DNA of 15,025 nucleotides from Cellvibrionales bacterium UBA2511 (GCA_002341315.1 DDNV01000037.1:44586-59610); one strand, 5' to 3'; counted from the stretch's first letter, positions 6,349-14,495 are shown. Notes: a model not told the origin generated them from the letters alone. Numbers and translations: made by a program.

Positions 6349-7380
6349 CTAATTGGATACGTGCAACGCCTCATTCAATTCTACGGCAGATTTATTGGTC
6401 AGGCATTCCACGGTACCAGTCGCCGAATTTCGGCGGAAGAGCAGGTCATCCTTGCCAGCCAGCTCTCTGGCTTTGGTTTGCCCTACCAACTGGTTCTGAT
6501 CATCCAGTAGGCTTACTTTGGTTCCGGCGGTGATATAGAGCCCGGCTTCCACGGTACAGCGGTCACCCAGGGGAATCCCCAAGCCTGAATTGGCGCCCAA
6601 CAGACACTGGTTGCCAATAGTGATAATGATATTGCCGCCACCGGAGAGCGTGCCCATGGTAGAGCTGCCACCGCCCAAATCTGAGCCGGATTTAACGAAC
6701 ACACCCTGAGAGATTCGGCCTTCCACCATACTGGTACCCTCGGTGCCGGCGTTAAAATTCACGAAGCCCTCGTGCATGATAGTGGTGCCTTCACCGATAT
6801 AAGCGCCGAGGCGTACCCTTGCCGTGTCGGCGATGCGAACGCCGGCGGGGACAACGTAATCCACCATCTTGGGAAACTTGTCCACACTGTCTACAGACAG
6901 AGGGGAGCCTGCCAGGCGGGCCTGTAACTGTCGGGCGGGCAGTTCCCCTATATCGATGGCGCCCTCATTGGTCCAGGCAACATTGCGCAGCACACCGAAC
7001 AGTCCGGTCAGGTTTGTGGCGTTGGGTTTTACCAGGCGATGGGATAGCAGGTGCAATTTCAGGTAACCCTCGGGGACAGAGGCCGGGGCATCGTCGCTGA
7101 CAAGCAGAGTGGCCACTACCGGGCGAGAGCTCTTTTGAAACTGTCTGGCAATGCTCGATTGCTCTTCTTCTCCCGTCGTTGCGAAGGCTGCAGCAAGCGT
7201 ATCCAGTTGTTCATCGGTGAGCGTTATCACCTGGTTTTTACCCTGGATTTCCAGCGCAGTCTTAATTGCTGTGAGGGAAGTATCTCCGGGGTTTAGTAGG
7301 GGTTTTGGGTAGAAAACCTCGAGCCATTCGCCGTTGTTATTCTGGGTGCCGATGCCCAATCCAAAGCTGTAGAGTGTCAT
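6349..7380 (-). CDS. dapD: Tetrahydrodipicolinate N-succinyltransferase DapD (long Pseudomonas type)
   Basis: DapD transfers succinyl from succinyl-CoA to tetrahydrodipicolinate, opening the succinylase branch of DAP synthesis. The protein is 343 residues, the length of the Pseudomonas/actinobacterial class rather than the roughly 275 of E. coli. Strong signatures: GIGTQNNNGEWLEVFY near the N-terminus, LKLHLLSHRLVKPN, SVDKFPKMVDYVVPAGVRIA, then a left-handed beta-helix with hexapeptide repeats from about 185 to 300 (RLGAYIGEGTTIMHEGFVNF, GTLSGGGNIIITIG, PLGDRCTVEAGLYITAGTKV). The C-terminus LLFRRNSATG and VELNEALH closes the subunit. It should act as a cytosolic trimer. The ArsC-like gene ends 22 nt upstream, so the two are in one transcript. 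GGAG lies about 13 nt before the ATG. Confidence 0.97.
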   Translation of the reverse strand: MTLYSFGLGIGTQNNNGEWLEVFYPKPLLNPGDTSLTAIKTALEIQGKNQVITLTDEQLDTLAAAFATTGEEEQSSIARQFQKSSRPVVATLLVSDDAPASVPEGYLKLHLLSHRLVKPNATNLTGLFGVLRNVAWTNEGAIDIGELPARQLQARLAGSPLSVDSVDKFPKMVDYVVPAGVRIADTARVRLGAYIGEGTTIMHEGFVNFNAGTEGTSMVEGRISQGVFVKSGSDLGGGSSTMGTLSGGGNIIITIGNQCLLGANSGLGIPLGDRCTVEAGLYITAGTKVSLLDDQNQLVGQTKARELAGKDDLLFRRNSATGTVECLTNKSAVELNEALHVSN

Positions 7381-7402
7381 TGGTTGTTATATCTCCGGAA
7401 GA

Positions 7403-7756
7403 TTACAGGTTAAAAAGCAAAGCGTACTGATCTGGCCGAAAGCCGACGGTAATAGTACCGTTCTGATCCAGCACCGGGCGTTTGATCATGGTCGGATATT
7501 TCATAAGCAGGTCGACAACATTGTCTGCAGAGACATGGTCTTTGACAGCCGGGTCCAGTTTTCGCCAGGTGGTGCCCACCTTGTTGAGCACTTTTTCCCA
7601 ACCGGCAGAGCTGATCCAGCGCTCGACCATTTGCGAGTCCAGGCCGTCGGTGCGGACGTCGTGGAAGCGATAGCTCACCTGTTGTTCATCCAGCCAATGT
7701 CGCGCCTTTTTCACGGTATCGCAGTTCTTGATGCCGTAGAGAATGGGTTCAGTCAT
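7403..7756 (-). CDS. ArsC/Spx-family reductase-like protein (YffB type)
   Basis: A 117-residue thioredoxin-fold protein of the ArsC/Spx superfamily. The N-terminal motif LYGIKNCDTVKKA has a single active-site Cys12 (no CXXC), and the conserved MIKRPVL is at 90-96. E. coli YffB and Pseudomonas PA3664 are similar. Despite the family name, arsenate reduction has not been the demonstrated role of this subgroup; a glutathione-linked thiol reduction is more likely. It lacks the second Cys of Spx proper. The start at 7756 (ATG-ACT-GAA) gives the usual family N-terminus; an in-frame ATG at 7795 would add 13 residues without support. It lies directly upstream of dapD, as in Pseudomonas, and is divergent from the sixA-like gene. 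Confidence 0.85.
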   Translation of the reverse strand: MTEPILYGIKNCDTVKKARHWLDEQQVSYRFHDVRTDGLDSQMVERWISSAGWEKVLNKVGTTWRKLDPAVKDHVSADNVVDLLMKYPTMIKRPVLDQNGTITVGFRPDQYALLFNL

Positions 7757-7782
7757 AGGATTTGTCACGTGGTTGTCATGAA

Positions 7783-7812
7783 TTGGCGTTATCAAGCATC
7801 AATACACATAAT
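7783..7812 (+). promoter_or_regulatory. Candidate sigma70 promoter of the sixA-like gene
   Basis: TTGGCG (7783-7788) and CATAAT (7807-7812) with an 18-nt spacer, matching 4/6 and 5/6 of consensus. The start would be near 7819, about 53 nt before the ATG. It overlaps the divergent ArsC-like leader. Found by eye. Confidence 0.4.
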
Positions 7813-7871
7813 CGGGTTTAAGCAGCGGCGAAGGATAGCAAACTTGGGCCAAGCATTCACGGGAGAACACC

Positions 7872-8393
7872 ATGAAGACGATCGCACTGATTCGTCATGC
7901 CAAATCCAGCTGGAAAGATGCTACCTTGCCGGATCTGGATCGGCCCCTTAATCGTCGTGGTCGGTTGAACGCCCCGGAAATGGGGCGCAGGTTACAGGAG
8001 CAGCCGGTGTCTCTGAAACGGGTTTTCTCGAGTCCGGCGGTGAGGGCCATGGAAACGGCTGAGTGGTTGATGCCCAGTCTGGGGTTGAGTGACGCGAAGC
8101 TGGAGGTGGTCACGCCTCTGTACACGTTTAATTACGAAGATATTCTGGCCTGGCTGCGATCTCTAGACAGAGATGCCGACAGGTTTGCCCTGATTTGTCA
8201 CAATCCGGCCATAACTGATCTGGTAAATTTTCTCACCCTGATGCAGATCGATAAAATTCCCACCTGCGGTATTGCCCTTTTGCAGGTTGACGTAAACCAT
8301 TGGCAGGATTTGGGCGCGGGCATGGCCGAGTTGCGCTATTTTGGTTTCCCCAAAAGTGTTAGCGGCAAAACCATTTCACTGGGGTCGGGCTAG
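7872..8393 (+). CDS. sixA: SixA-like phosphohistidine phosphatase
   Basis: 173 residues of the histidine phosphatase superfamily. The N-terminal motif is LIRHAKSSWKD with R8 and nucleophile H9 (the SixA variant RHAxS). A second phosphate-binding arginine is R58 in SSPAVRAMETAEWL, and the second His is H110 in LICHNPAITDLVNFL. SixA dephosphorylates phosphohistidine; in E. coli its target is the nitrogen phosphotransferase protein NPr. There is no signal peptide, so it is cytosolic. GGGAG at 7861-7865 supports the ATG. The CHAD gene starts 31 nt later on the same strand, so they are probably co-transcribed; both families deal with phosphorylated compounds. The symbol is given at family level. 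Confidence 0.85.
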   Translation: MKTIALIRHAKSSWKDATLPDLDRPLNRRGRLNAPEMGRRLQEQPVSLKRVFSSPAVRAMETAEWLMPSLGLSDAKLEVVTPLYTFNYEDILAWLRSLDRDADRFALICHNPAITDLVNFLTLMQIDKIPTCGIALLQVDVNHWQDLGAGMAELRYFGFPKSVSGKTISLGSG

Positions 8394-8424
8394 ATGCGCA
8401 TTACCTGAAAGATTACGGGTTTTC

Positions 8425-9051
8425 ATGGATAGTTTTGTTTTCCAGACAAAGGATCTAAGTGCAGAATTCAACCGTGTCGTCCTCCAGCAAACGAGATTGG
8501 CGAGGGAGCAACTGCAGCCTCTGACCTCAAAACAGCTCGATGGTATTCACGAGGCGCGTAAATGCTTTAAACGCCTGCGTGCCTGTTACAGATTACTGAA
8601 ATCAGCGGATAACGTGACCTTCCGCCAGGGCAACCAGTTCTTTCGTGACCTCTCTGCCAGGCTGTCTGTCCTCCGGGATACCGAGGTCATGAGTCAAACT
8701 CTGTTGTCACTGCGTGCCGGCAATCACGGGTTGGTCGCTATTGTGGTCTTTGACCAACTGGAGCGACAGCTGGCATTACAACAGCTAGAGGCGATAACCG
8801 AGGCAATGACCCAGTCGCAGCTGGTGTCCGATCAATTGGGGCAGTTTCTCCGCCGGTACAAGCAGGCGGAGCAGCCGACCCTGGACGCAGATGTTTTGCT
8901 CCGGGCCCTGGTCAAAAGCTATACCGTGGCACGACGCAGCTGGCAGCAGGCCCGGCACAGTGCTGATGATCTTGCTGAGTCCTTGTTCAAACGTCGTGCA
9001 AGCTATTATGACGTGTGGTTGACCAAACGTTGGCACAGGATTGCACCTTGA
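8425..9051 (+). CDS. CHAD-domain protein, short and probably lacking its C-terminal part
   Basis: 208 residues from the ATG at 8425. The motif GIHEARKCFKRLRACYRLL at 40-58 (H42, R45, K46, K49, R50, R52) is the basic, histidine-bearing first helix of CHAD domains, which bind polyphosphate. FFRDLSARLSVLRDTEVM at about 73-90 is the next conserved CHAD segment. Toward the end, LFKRRASYYDVWL stands where the family normally has a second HE.RKRVK helix; the His is absent and the protein stops about 15 residues later. Complete stand-alone CHAD proteins are usually nearer 280-320 residues. Neither other plus frame restores the motif, so this looks like a real truncation, not a simple frameshift. The stop abuts the nth stop on the other strand (9051/9052) with no terminator between. 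Role inferred only: polyphosphate-associated partner of the SixA-like phosphatase. Confidence 0.75.
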   Translation: MDSFVFQTKDLSAEFNRVVLQQTRLAREQLQPLTSKQLDGIHEARKCFKRLRACYRLLKSADNVTFRQGNQFFRDLSARLSVLRDTEVMSQTLLSLRAGNHGLVAIVVFDQLERQLALQQLEAITEAMTQSQLVSDQLGQFLRRYKQAEQPTLDADVLLRALVKSYTVARRSWQQARHSADDLAESLFKRRASYYDVWLTKRWHRIAP

Positions 9052-9705
9052 TCAGGCTTTGCGGGTTTTGACGGGTCGTTTCCGGTTGGGAAAACAGGTT
9101 TTACAGATGTCGCAACTCAGTCCATTGCAGCTGCGGGCGGAGCAATGTTCGCGGCCATAATAAATGATCTGTAGATGCAGGGCGTTCCAACTGTTTCTGG
9201 GAAACAACCGTTTCAGATCCTTTTCTGTCTGCACCACGCTGTTGCCATTGCTCAATCCCCAGCGCTGGGCGAGGCGGTGAATGTGCGTGTCAACCGGAAA
9301 GGCGGGGTGGCCAAAGGCCTGGGACATGACCACGCTGGCCGTTTTGTGGCCGACGCCGGGCAACGTTTCAAGCGCTGCGATATCTTCAGGAACTTCCCCA
9401 TTGTATTGATCCATCAGTATTTTTGAGAGATTTACAATGGCTTTGGATTTCTGAGGTGCCAGACCACAGGGGCGAATAATGTCATATACCTGTTGCTGTG
9501 AAACCTCACTCATGGCCTGGGCATTATCGGCTAACGCGAACAGTCTGGGGGTTACCTGGTTGACTCGTTCATCGGTACATTGGGCGGATAGCAACACGGC
9601 TACCAGCAGGGTGAAGGCATCCTGATGGACAAGGGGGATTGGCGGGTTTGGGTACAGTTGATCCAGTCTATGGCGGATAAACGCTGCCCGATCTTTTTTG
9701 AGCAT
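9052..9705 (-). CDS. nth: Endonuclease III (DNA glycosylase/AP lyase)
   Basis: Endonuclease III removes oxidised pyrimidines and cleaves at the abasic site in base excision repair. The protein has 217 residues (E. coli 211). The helix-hairpin-helix LPGVGHKTASVV carries catalytic Lys121, and Asp139 lies in FPVDTHIHRLAQRWGL; these match K120 and D138 of E. coli. LLSAQCTDERVN is the N-terminal substrate-pocket motif. The C-terminal iron-sulfur region has Cys 188, 193, 198, 201 and 204 (spacing C-x4-C-x4-C-x2-C-x2-C) rather than the E. coli C-x6-C-x2-C-x5-C. Which four bind the cluster is unclear. The ATG lies 3 nt after the dapC stop, with AGGGG inside dapC as ribosome-binding site, so translation is coupled. 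Confidence 0.95.
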   Translation of the reverse strand: MLKKDRAAFIRHRLDQLYPNPPIPLVHQDAFTLLVAVLLSAQCTDERVNQVTPRLFALADNAQAMSEVSQQQVYDIIRPCGLAPQKSKAIVNLSKILMDQYNGEVPEDIAALETLPGVGHKTASVVMSQAFGHPAFPVDTHIHRLAQRWGLSNGNSVVQTEKDLKRLFPRNSWNALHLQIIYYGREHCSARSCNGLSCDICKTCFPNRKRPVKTRKA

Positions 9706-9708
9706 GTT

Positions 9709-10923
9709 TCAGCCCCTCTGTTGAGCGGCTTCGACAAACCTGCGGATGCGCATGGCCGCTTCTCTGCATTCCTCCAGAGGTGCCACCAGCGCCATACGTA
9801 CTCTGTTTTCTCCCGGATTGATGCCATCAGCTGTGCGTGCCAGATAGCGGCCGGGCAGAACAGTAATATGCTGTTGCCTGAACAGTTCCCTGGCAAAGTC
9901 TTCATCGCTGCCAATGTTTGCTGAGCGGGTATCTGCCCACAAATAAAAGCCGGCATCCGGCATGCTTAATGGCAGCACGGGTTCGAGGATTTCTCTGAAG
10001 ATCGCAAATTTCTGCCGGTACTGATCGCGGTTGTCGCGCACATGCTGCTCATCGCGCCAGGCGGCAATACTGGCCAGTTGTGACGGGACCGGCATAGCGC
10101 AGCCGTGATAGGTGCGGTAGCGCAAAAAATTTGCCAGGATACGACTGTCACCGGCCACAAATCCGGATCTCAGGCCCGGTAAATTGGAGCGTTTTGACAG
10201 ACTGTGAAAGACCACGCAGCGATCATAGCTGTGACGACCCATTTGTGCGCAAGCCTCCAGCAAACCGATCGGTGGGTGATTTTCATCGGGGTAAATCTCT
10301 GAATAACATTCATCGCTGGCGATAGTGAAATCGTATTGATCTGCGAGCTGGATTAGCGACTGTAATGTATCGATGTCCAGCACTGCGCCGGACGGGTTGC
10401 CCGGTGAGCAAATGTAAATAAGTTGGCACTGCTGCCAGATCTCCGGTGAAACGGATGCCCAGTCCGGGCAAAAAGCATTGTCTTCTGTGCAGTTGAGAAA
10501 ATGTAGCCTCGCGCCAGCGAGCAGGGCAGCACCTTCGTAGATCTGGTAAAACGGATTGGGGCTGACCACCACTGGCTCGTTACTGCGGTTTATGATCACC
10601 TGGGCAAAGGCAAACAGCGCTTCTCTGGTGCCATTGACGGGTAGCACCTGAGTTTCGGGGCATACATTCTGAAGGCTGAATCGTTGACACAGCCATTCGG
10701 CTATTGTCTCCCGGAGCTCCGGAAGACCCCTGGTAAGCGGGTAGGCTGAGAGTTTATCCAAGGCATTGGCGAGTGTCTCCCTGACGAATGCCGGCGGCGG
10801 GTGTTTCGGCTCACCGATAGATAGCGCAATATGGGTTAGCTCTGCTGGTGGTGAAATGCCCGATTTGAGAGCGTTGAGCTTCTCAAAGGGGTAGGGGTGT
10901 AGCTTGTTCAGGTCAATATTCAT
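9709..10923 (-). CDS. dapC: Succinyldiaminopimelate transaminase DapC
   Basis: A 404-residue fold-type I PLP aminotransferase that converts N-succinyl-2-amino-6-ketopimelate to N-succinyl-LL-DAP, the step between DapD and DapE. The N-terminus LNKLHPYPFEKLNAL is typical of the DapC family and distinguishes it from AspC or AlaA. SIGEPKHPPP is at 35-44, SPGNPSG at 173-179 (N176), SDECYSEIY at 203-211 (D204 and Y207 for the cofactor), and the Schiff-base lysine is K244 in FHSLSKRSNLPGLRSGF. ENRVRMAL near the C-terminus holds the carboxylate-binding Arg. It lies between glnD (48 nt upstream) and nth. No clear Shine-Dalgarno precedes the ATG. Substrate is assigned from family resemblance and from dapD and dapE nearby. 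Confidence 0.93.
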   Translation of the reverse strand: MNIDLNKLHPYPFEKLNALKSGISPPAELTHIALSIGEPKHPPPAFVRETLANALDKLSAYPLTRGLPELRETIAEWLCQRFSLQNVCPETQVLPVNGTREALFAFAQVIINRSNEPVVVSPNPFYQIYEGAALLAGARLHFLNCTEDNAFCPDWASVSPEIWQQCQLIYICSPGNPSGAVLDIDTLQSLIQLADQYDFTIASDECYSEIYPDENHPPIGLLEACAQMGRHSYDRCVVFHSLSKRSNLPGLRSGFVAGDSRILANFLRYRTYHGCAMPVPSQLASIAAWRDEQHVRDNRDQYRQKFAIFREILEPVLPLSMPDAGFYLWADTRSANIGSDEDFARELFRQQHITVLPGRYLARTADGINPGENRVRMALVAPLEECREAAMRIRRFVEAAQQRG

Positions 10924-10971
10924 ACGATTATCGGTTTATCGTGAGCAGTTGATGGCAGTGCGTTCACTTTG

Positions 10972-13683
10972 CTACTGCCACAGCTTCATCTTTTGCAGCG
11001 GTGCCCCTTCAATATCTTCCTTGTTGCGGGCATCCAGTTCCCGGCAAATGGTATCGCGCAATTGTTCGCAGAATGCCGCGTCACTGAGCGGCTGATAGTC
11101 CATATCGACCAGAGAGAATACATCTTCCACCCGCTCGCCAAGGGTCGCAATTTTGGCGCTCAATAGTCGCAGACGAAACTGCATAAAAATTCTGCCTAAA
11201 TGCGCGAGCAGCCCGGGACGGTCGGGTGTGATAACTTCCAGAATGGTCGCACTCTTCCCGATATCATTGCTGATGCTGGCGATGGTGCGCATCGTAAAGT
11301 GTTTGAGGTGCCTGGGTGTTCGCCTGTTCACGTTGAACATTGCGGGTGTAGGATTTTTTAGGGTTTCTGAGAGGGTTCGCTGGATTTTAAGCAGCATCTC
11401 GGTTTTGTGCCCGAAGGGTTCGTTGTGCTCGTTCAGTACATAAAAAGTGTCAAAGGTATGGCCTTCTGTATCCCTGTGCAGGCGGGCATCCTGGATGTTT
11501 AGCTGAAGATGGTCGAGCGTAGCTGCAGTAGTGGGAAATACGTTATTGATCCCTTTGGTATGAATAAAAATCTGCGTGGCAATCGGCACTTCTACACCGG
11601 CGTCCTGTATTAAAATAACCGGTTCCGAACTGTCGCCCTGTGCGGCGATGGCCGCAGTATAAGTGGCAATATCATCGGCCCGTTCCCTGAGGAAAAACTC
11701 GTCATCGACATTCCCCCAGATTGCGCGGGCACTTTCCTCGTCAATCCCCAATTCGGCCAGTTGGTTAATGGCGGACAGTCGGTTGCTGTCCACCCACACG
11801 CTTCGATCAACAGGATTTTCCAGTCCGCGTTGTAAAGCTCGCTTGGTTTCGGAGTAGAGTTGATGCATCAAGGCCGCTTTCCAGGCAGTCCAGAGAGTCG
11901 GGTTAGTGGCGGTAATATCGGCGACGGTTAAAACAAACAGGTAATCCAGTTGCAGTTGGTTGCCGACCAATTTGGCAAATTTATGAATAACGTCCGGGTC
12001 GGAAATATCCGTGCGTTGTGAAGCGTTTGACATCAGCAAGTGGTGTTCCACCAGCCAGGCAATCAATTTTATCTCTTCGCTGGGCAAGCCGTGTCTGCGG
12101 CAAAAATCGGCGGCATCCATGGCGCCCAGTGCTGAGTGATCTCCCCCTCGCCCCTTGGCAATGTCGTGGTAAAGCCCGGCAATAAAAGCCAGTTCAGGTT
12201 TCGGCAGGTTTTTATAAATATGTGCGGCTACGGGAAATTCTTCTGCCACCTCCGGCCGGTCGAACAACCGCATATTCTTGATAAGCTGCAGCGTATGCGC
12301 ATCTACCGGGTAACGGTGAAAAAGATCGTGCTGGGTCTGACCGATAATTTGCCCAAACTCTGGCAAATATCGTCCCAGAATGCCATAGCGGGTCATGCGT
12401 TGGAGTTGAGTGCTCATTTTATGAGGGCAGCGGAGCAAGCGGAGAAACAGGGCCTTGTTTTGCGGTTCATTGCGAAAATCGTCGCCGATCAGTCTGCGGT
12501 GCTGGCGGATCTGTCGAATGGTGGCGGCCCGAATACCCTGAATATTATCGTTCTCACCCAGTAGGCAGAAAATTTCCAGCAGGGCAGAAGGGTATTTGGC
12601 AAAAATATACTCACCGAGTGTTTCGATATGGTTGTCGCGAACCTGGAACCGATCATTCAGTGCGTAGACATTCTTTGCCTTGTCTTTTCGCAGAATGGCT
12701 TCATCGAGATACTGCAACATGACATCGTTGAGCTCCCGCATGGAGAGTACGACCTGATAGTAATGCTGCATGAATTTCTCAACGCCGAGACGCTCTTCGC
12801 TGTCATGATATCCGAACATTGCGGCCAGCTTGCGCTGATAGTCGAACTGTAGTCTTTCTTCGGGGCGCTCCGCGATGAGGTGTAAACCGTAGCGAACTTT
12901 CCACAAAAAAGCTTCGCCCCGCTTCAGCTGCAGGTATTCCTCCGGTGTGAGGAAATCCCTGCCAACCAGTTCTTCCAGTGACTCGACATTAAAATGGCGC
13001 TTGGCTACCCAGTTGATCATCTGAATGTCGCGCAGGCCGCCGGGTGCCTCTTTGATGTTGGGCTCCAGATTGTATTCGGTATTGCCGTGCTTGTTGTGCC
13101 GTTCGATCTGCTCGTCCCATTTTGCACGAAAGAACTGCTTGTCCGGCCAGATACGCTTCGGGCCGGTTTTTTTGACCATGGCGAGGCGGAGTTTTTCATC
13201 GCCGGCAATGGTGCGGGTTTCCATCAGGTTGGTGGCAATGGTGATATCAAACCGGGCCTCGGCAACGCATTCCGAGATAGAACGCACGCTGTGACCAATT
13301 TTCAGCTGAATATCCCAGAGAAAGGTGAGAAATCCTTCGATACTGCGCTGGTGGCGTCTCGGGTTGCCGCGCCTGATTAGCAGCATCAGGTCAATATCCG
13401 ACTGCGGATGCAGCTCGCCACGGCCGTAACCACCCACTGCGATCAGACAGATATTTTTTCCCCAATCGAATTGTGCCCAGGCGTGTCGCAGGATAAGGTC
13501 CATGAAACCGGCGCGTTCAGCGATCAGATTGGCGGTTTGTTCGCCCTCATAAAACCGGGCATTGAAATGCGAGTTGGCAGCGGCGATGGCATTCTTGAAG
13601 ACGGGAATGGGGTTGCAATTATTGAGGTCTTCCCGGAAACGGCGTTCGTCAAAAAAAAGTAGTGGTTTTGCGTGTCTGTTCAT
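10972..13683 (-). CDS. glnD: Bifunctional PII uridylyltransferase/uridylyl-removing enzyme
   Basis: GlnD senses glutamine and adds or removes UMP on PII proteins, controlling glutamine synthetase and nitrogen regulation. 903 residues, the full family length. Domains in order: nucleotidyltransferase with VGGYGRGELHPQSDIDLMLL at 83-102 (D96, D98 metal ligands); a helical linker; an HD hydrolase with GLYHDIAKGRGGDHS at 503-517 (H506, D507, H516), H547/H548 and D589; and two ACT domains at about 687-765 and 813-890 (LEVITPDRPGLLAHLGRIF). All key residues are present, so both activities should work. The ATG overlaps the map stop as TAATG; a GTG two codons upstream (13689) is less likely. The glnD-map pairing is conserved in gammaproteobacteria. 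Confidence 0.97.
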   Translation of the reverse strand: MNRHAKPLLFFDERRFREDLNNCNPIPVFKNAIAAANSHFNARFYEGEQTANLIAERAGFMDLILRHAWAQFDWGKNICLIAVGGYGRGELHPQSDIDLMLLIRRGNPRRHQRSIEGFLTFLWDIQLKIGHSVRSISECVAEARFDITIATNLMETRTIAGDEKLRLAMVKKTGPKRIWPDKQFFRAKWDEQIERHNKHGNTEYNLEPNIKEAPGGLRDIQMINWVAKRHFNVESLEELVGRDFLTPEEYLQLKRGEAFLWKVRYGLHLIAERPEERLQFDYQRKLAAMFGYHDSEERLGVEKFMQHYYQVVLSMRELNDVMLQYLDEAILRKDKAKNVYALNDRFQVRDNHIETLGEYIFAKYPSALLEIFCLLGENDNIQGIRAATIRQIRQHRRLIGDDFRNEPQNKALFLRLLRCPHKMSTQLQRMTRYGILGRYLPEFGQIIGQTQHDLFHRYPVDAHTLQLIKNMRLFDRPEVAEEFPVAAHIYKNLPKPELAFIAGLYHDIAKGRGGDHSALGAMDAADFCRRHGLPSEEIKLIAWLVEHHLLMSNASQRTDISDPDVIHKFAKLVGNQLQLDYLFVLTVADITATNPTLWTAWKAALMHQLYSETKRALQRGLENPVDRSVWVDSNRLSAINQLAELGIDEESARAIWGNVDDEFFLRERADDIATYTAAIAAQGDSSEPVILIQDAGVEVPIATQIFIHTKGINNVFPTTAATLDHLQLNIQDARLHRDTEGHTFDTFYVLNEHNEPFGHKTEMLLKIQRTLSETLKNPTPAMFNVNRRTPRHLKHFTMRTIASISNDIGKSATILEVITPDRPGLLAHLGRIFMQFRLRLLSAKIATLGERVEDVFSLVDMDYQPLSDAAFCEQLRDTICRELDARNKEDIEGAPLQKMKLWQ

Positions 13684-14453
13684 TACCACTGCTCATCGGT
13701 GCGTGCCGTGAGTACTTCAACGCCATCAGCGGTGACTGCGAGGGTATGTTCCCATTGAGCGGATAGGCGGCCATCCCGGGTTTCGACCGTCCAGCCGTCT
13801 TTCTTCAGCTTCGTGTGGTGTTTGCCGGCGTTCAGCATCGGCTCAATAGTAAATGTCATCCCCTGCTGAAGCGTCATGCCAGTATCCGGTTTGCCAAAGT
13901 GAAGTACTTGGGGGTCCTGGTGAAATTCTGTGCCGATTCCGTGTCCGCAGTAGTCTCGGACAACGCTGTAGTAGTTGGCCTCGGCATGTTGCTGAATGAT
14001 ATGGCCGATATCACCCAGCCGGATGCCGGGGCGAACAATATTGATCGCTTTGTAAAGACATTCCTGTGTCACTTTTATCAGACGTACGGCATGCTCCGGT
14101 ACATCACCGATGCAAAACATTTTACTGGTATCGCCAAAGTAGCCATCCTTTATCACGGTAATGTCAATATTGAGTATGTCGCCATTTTTCAGCACTTTCT
14201 TTGTCGAAGGTATCCCGTGGCAGACCACTTGATTGACCGAGGTGCAGATGGATTTTGGAAAGCCCCGATAGTTGAGCGGGGCGGGAATGGTGTGTTGTTC
14301 ATTGACCATGTAGTTGTAACAAATGCTGTCCAGTTCTCCGGTGGAGACGCCGGCCACCACATAGGGTTCTATCATTTCCAGCACCTCGGCGGCCAGTCGG
14401 CCGGCCACGCGCATTTTCTCCAGTTCTTCGGCGGTTTTCAGTGTGACTGCCAT
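13683..14453 (-). CDS. map: Type I methionine aminopeptidase
   Basis: Removes the N-terminal methionine from nascent proteins; cytosolic, two-metal pita-bread fold, essential in most bacteria. With the ATG at 14453 the protein has 256 residues and its numbering coincides with E. coli MetAP: D97 (LNIDITVI), D108 (FGDTSKMF), H171 (CGHGIG), E204 (FTIEPM), E235 (AQWEHT), with H79 in VCHGIP. A TTG 21 nt upstream would add seven residues and is not needed; CGGAAC about 8 nt before the ATG serves as ribosome-binding site. First gene of map-glnD-dapC-nth, divergent from rpsB, as in many gammaproteobacteria. Confidence 0.97.
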   Translation of the reverse strand: MAVTLKTAEELEKMRVAGRLAAEVLEMIEPYVVAGVSTGELDSICYNYMVNEQHTIPAPLNYRGFPKSICTSVNQVVCHGIPSTKKVLKNGDILNIDITVIKDGYFGDTSKMFCIGDVPEHAVRLIKVTQECLYKAINIVRPGIRLGDIGHIIQQHAEANYYSVVRDYCGHGIGTEFHQDPQVLHFGKPDTGMTLQQGMTFTIEPMLNAGKHHTKLKKDGWTVETRDGRLSAQWEHTLAVTADGVEVLTARTDEQW

Positions 14454-14489
14454 AGTTATCTGTTCCGTTGCCAAGGATCAAAACAGCGC

Positions 14490-14495
14490 ATTGTA
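14490..14495 (-). promoter_or_regulatory. Weak candidate -10 of the map operon
   Basis: TACAAT on the minus strand, 37 nt upstream of the map ATG, matches -10 at 5/6. No good -35 lies 16-18 nt upstream. Placed by position and by the need for a promoter in this divergent gap. Confidence 0.25.
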
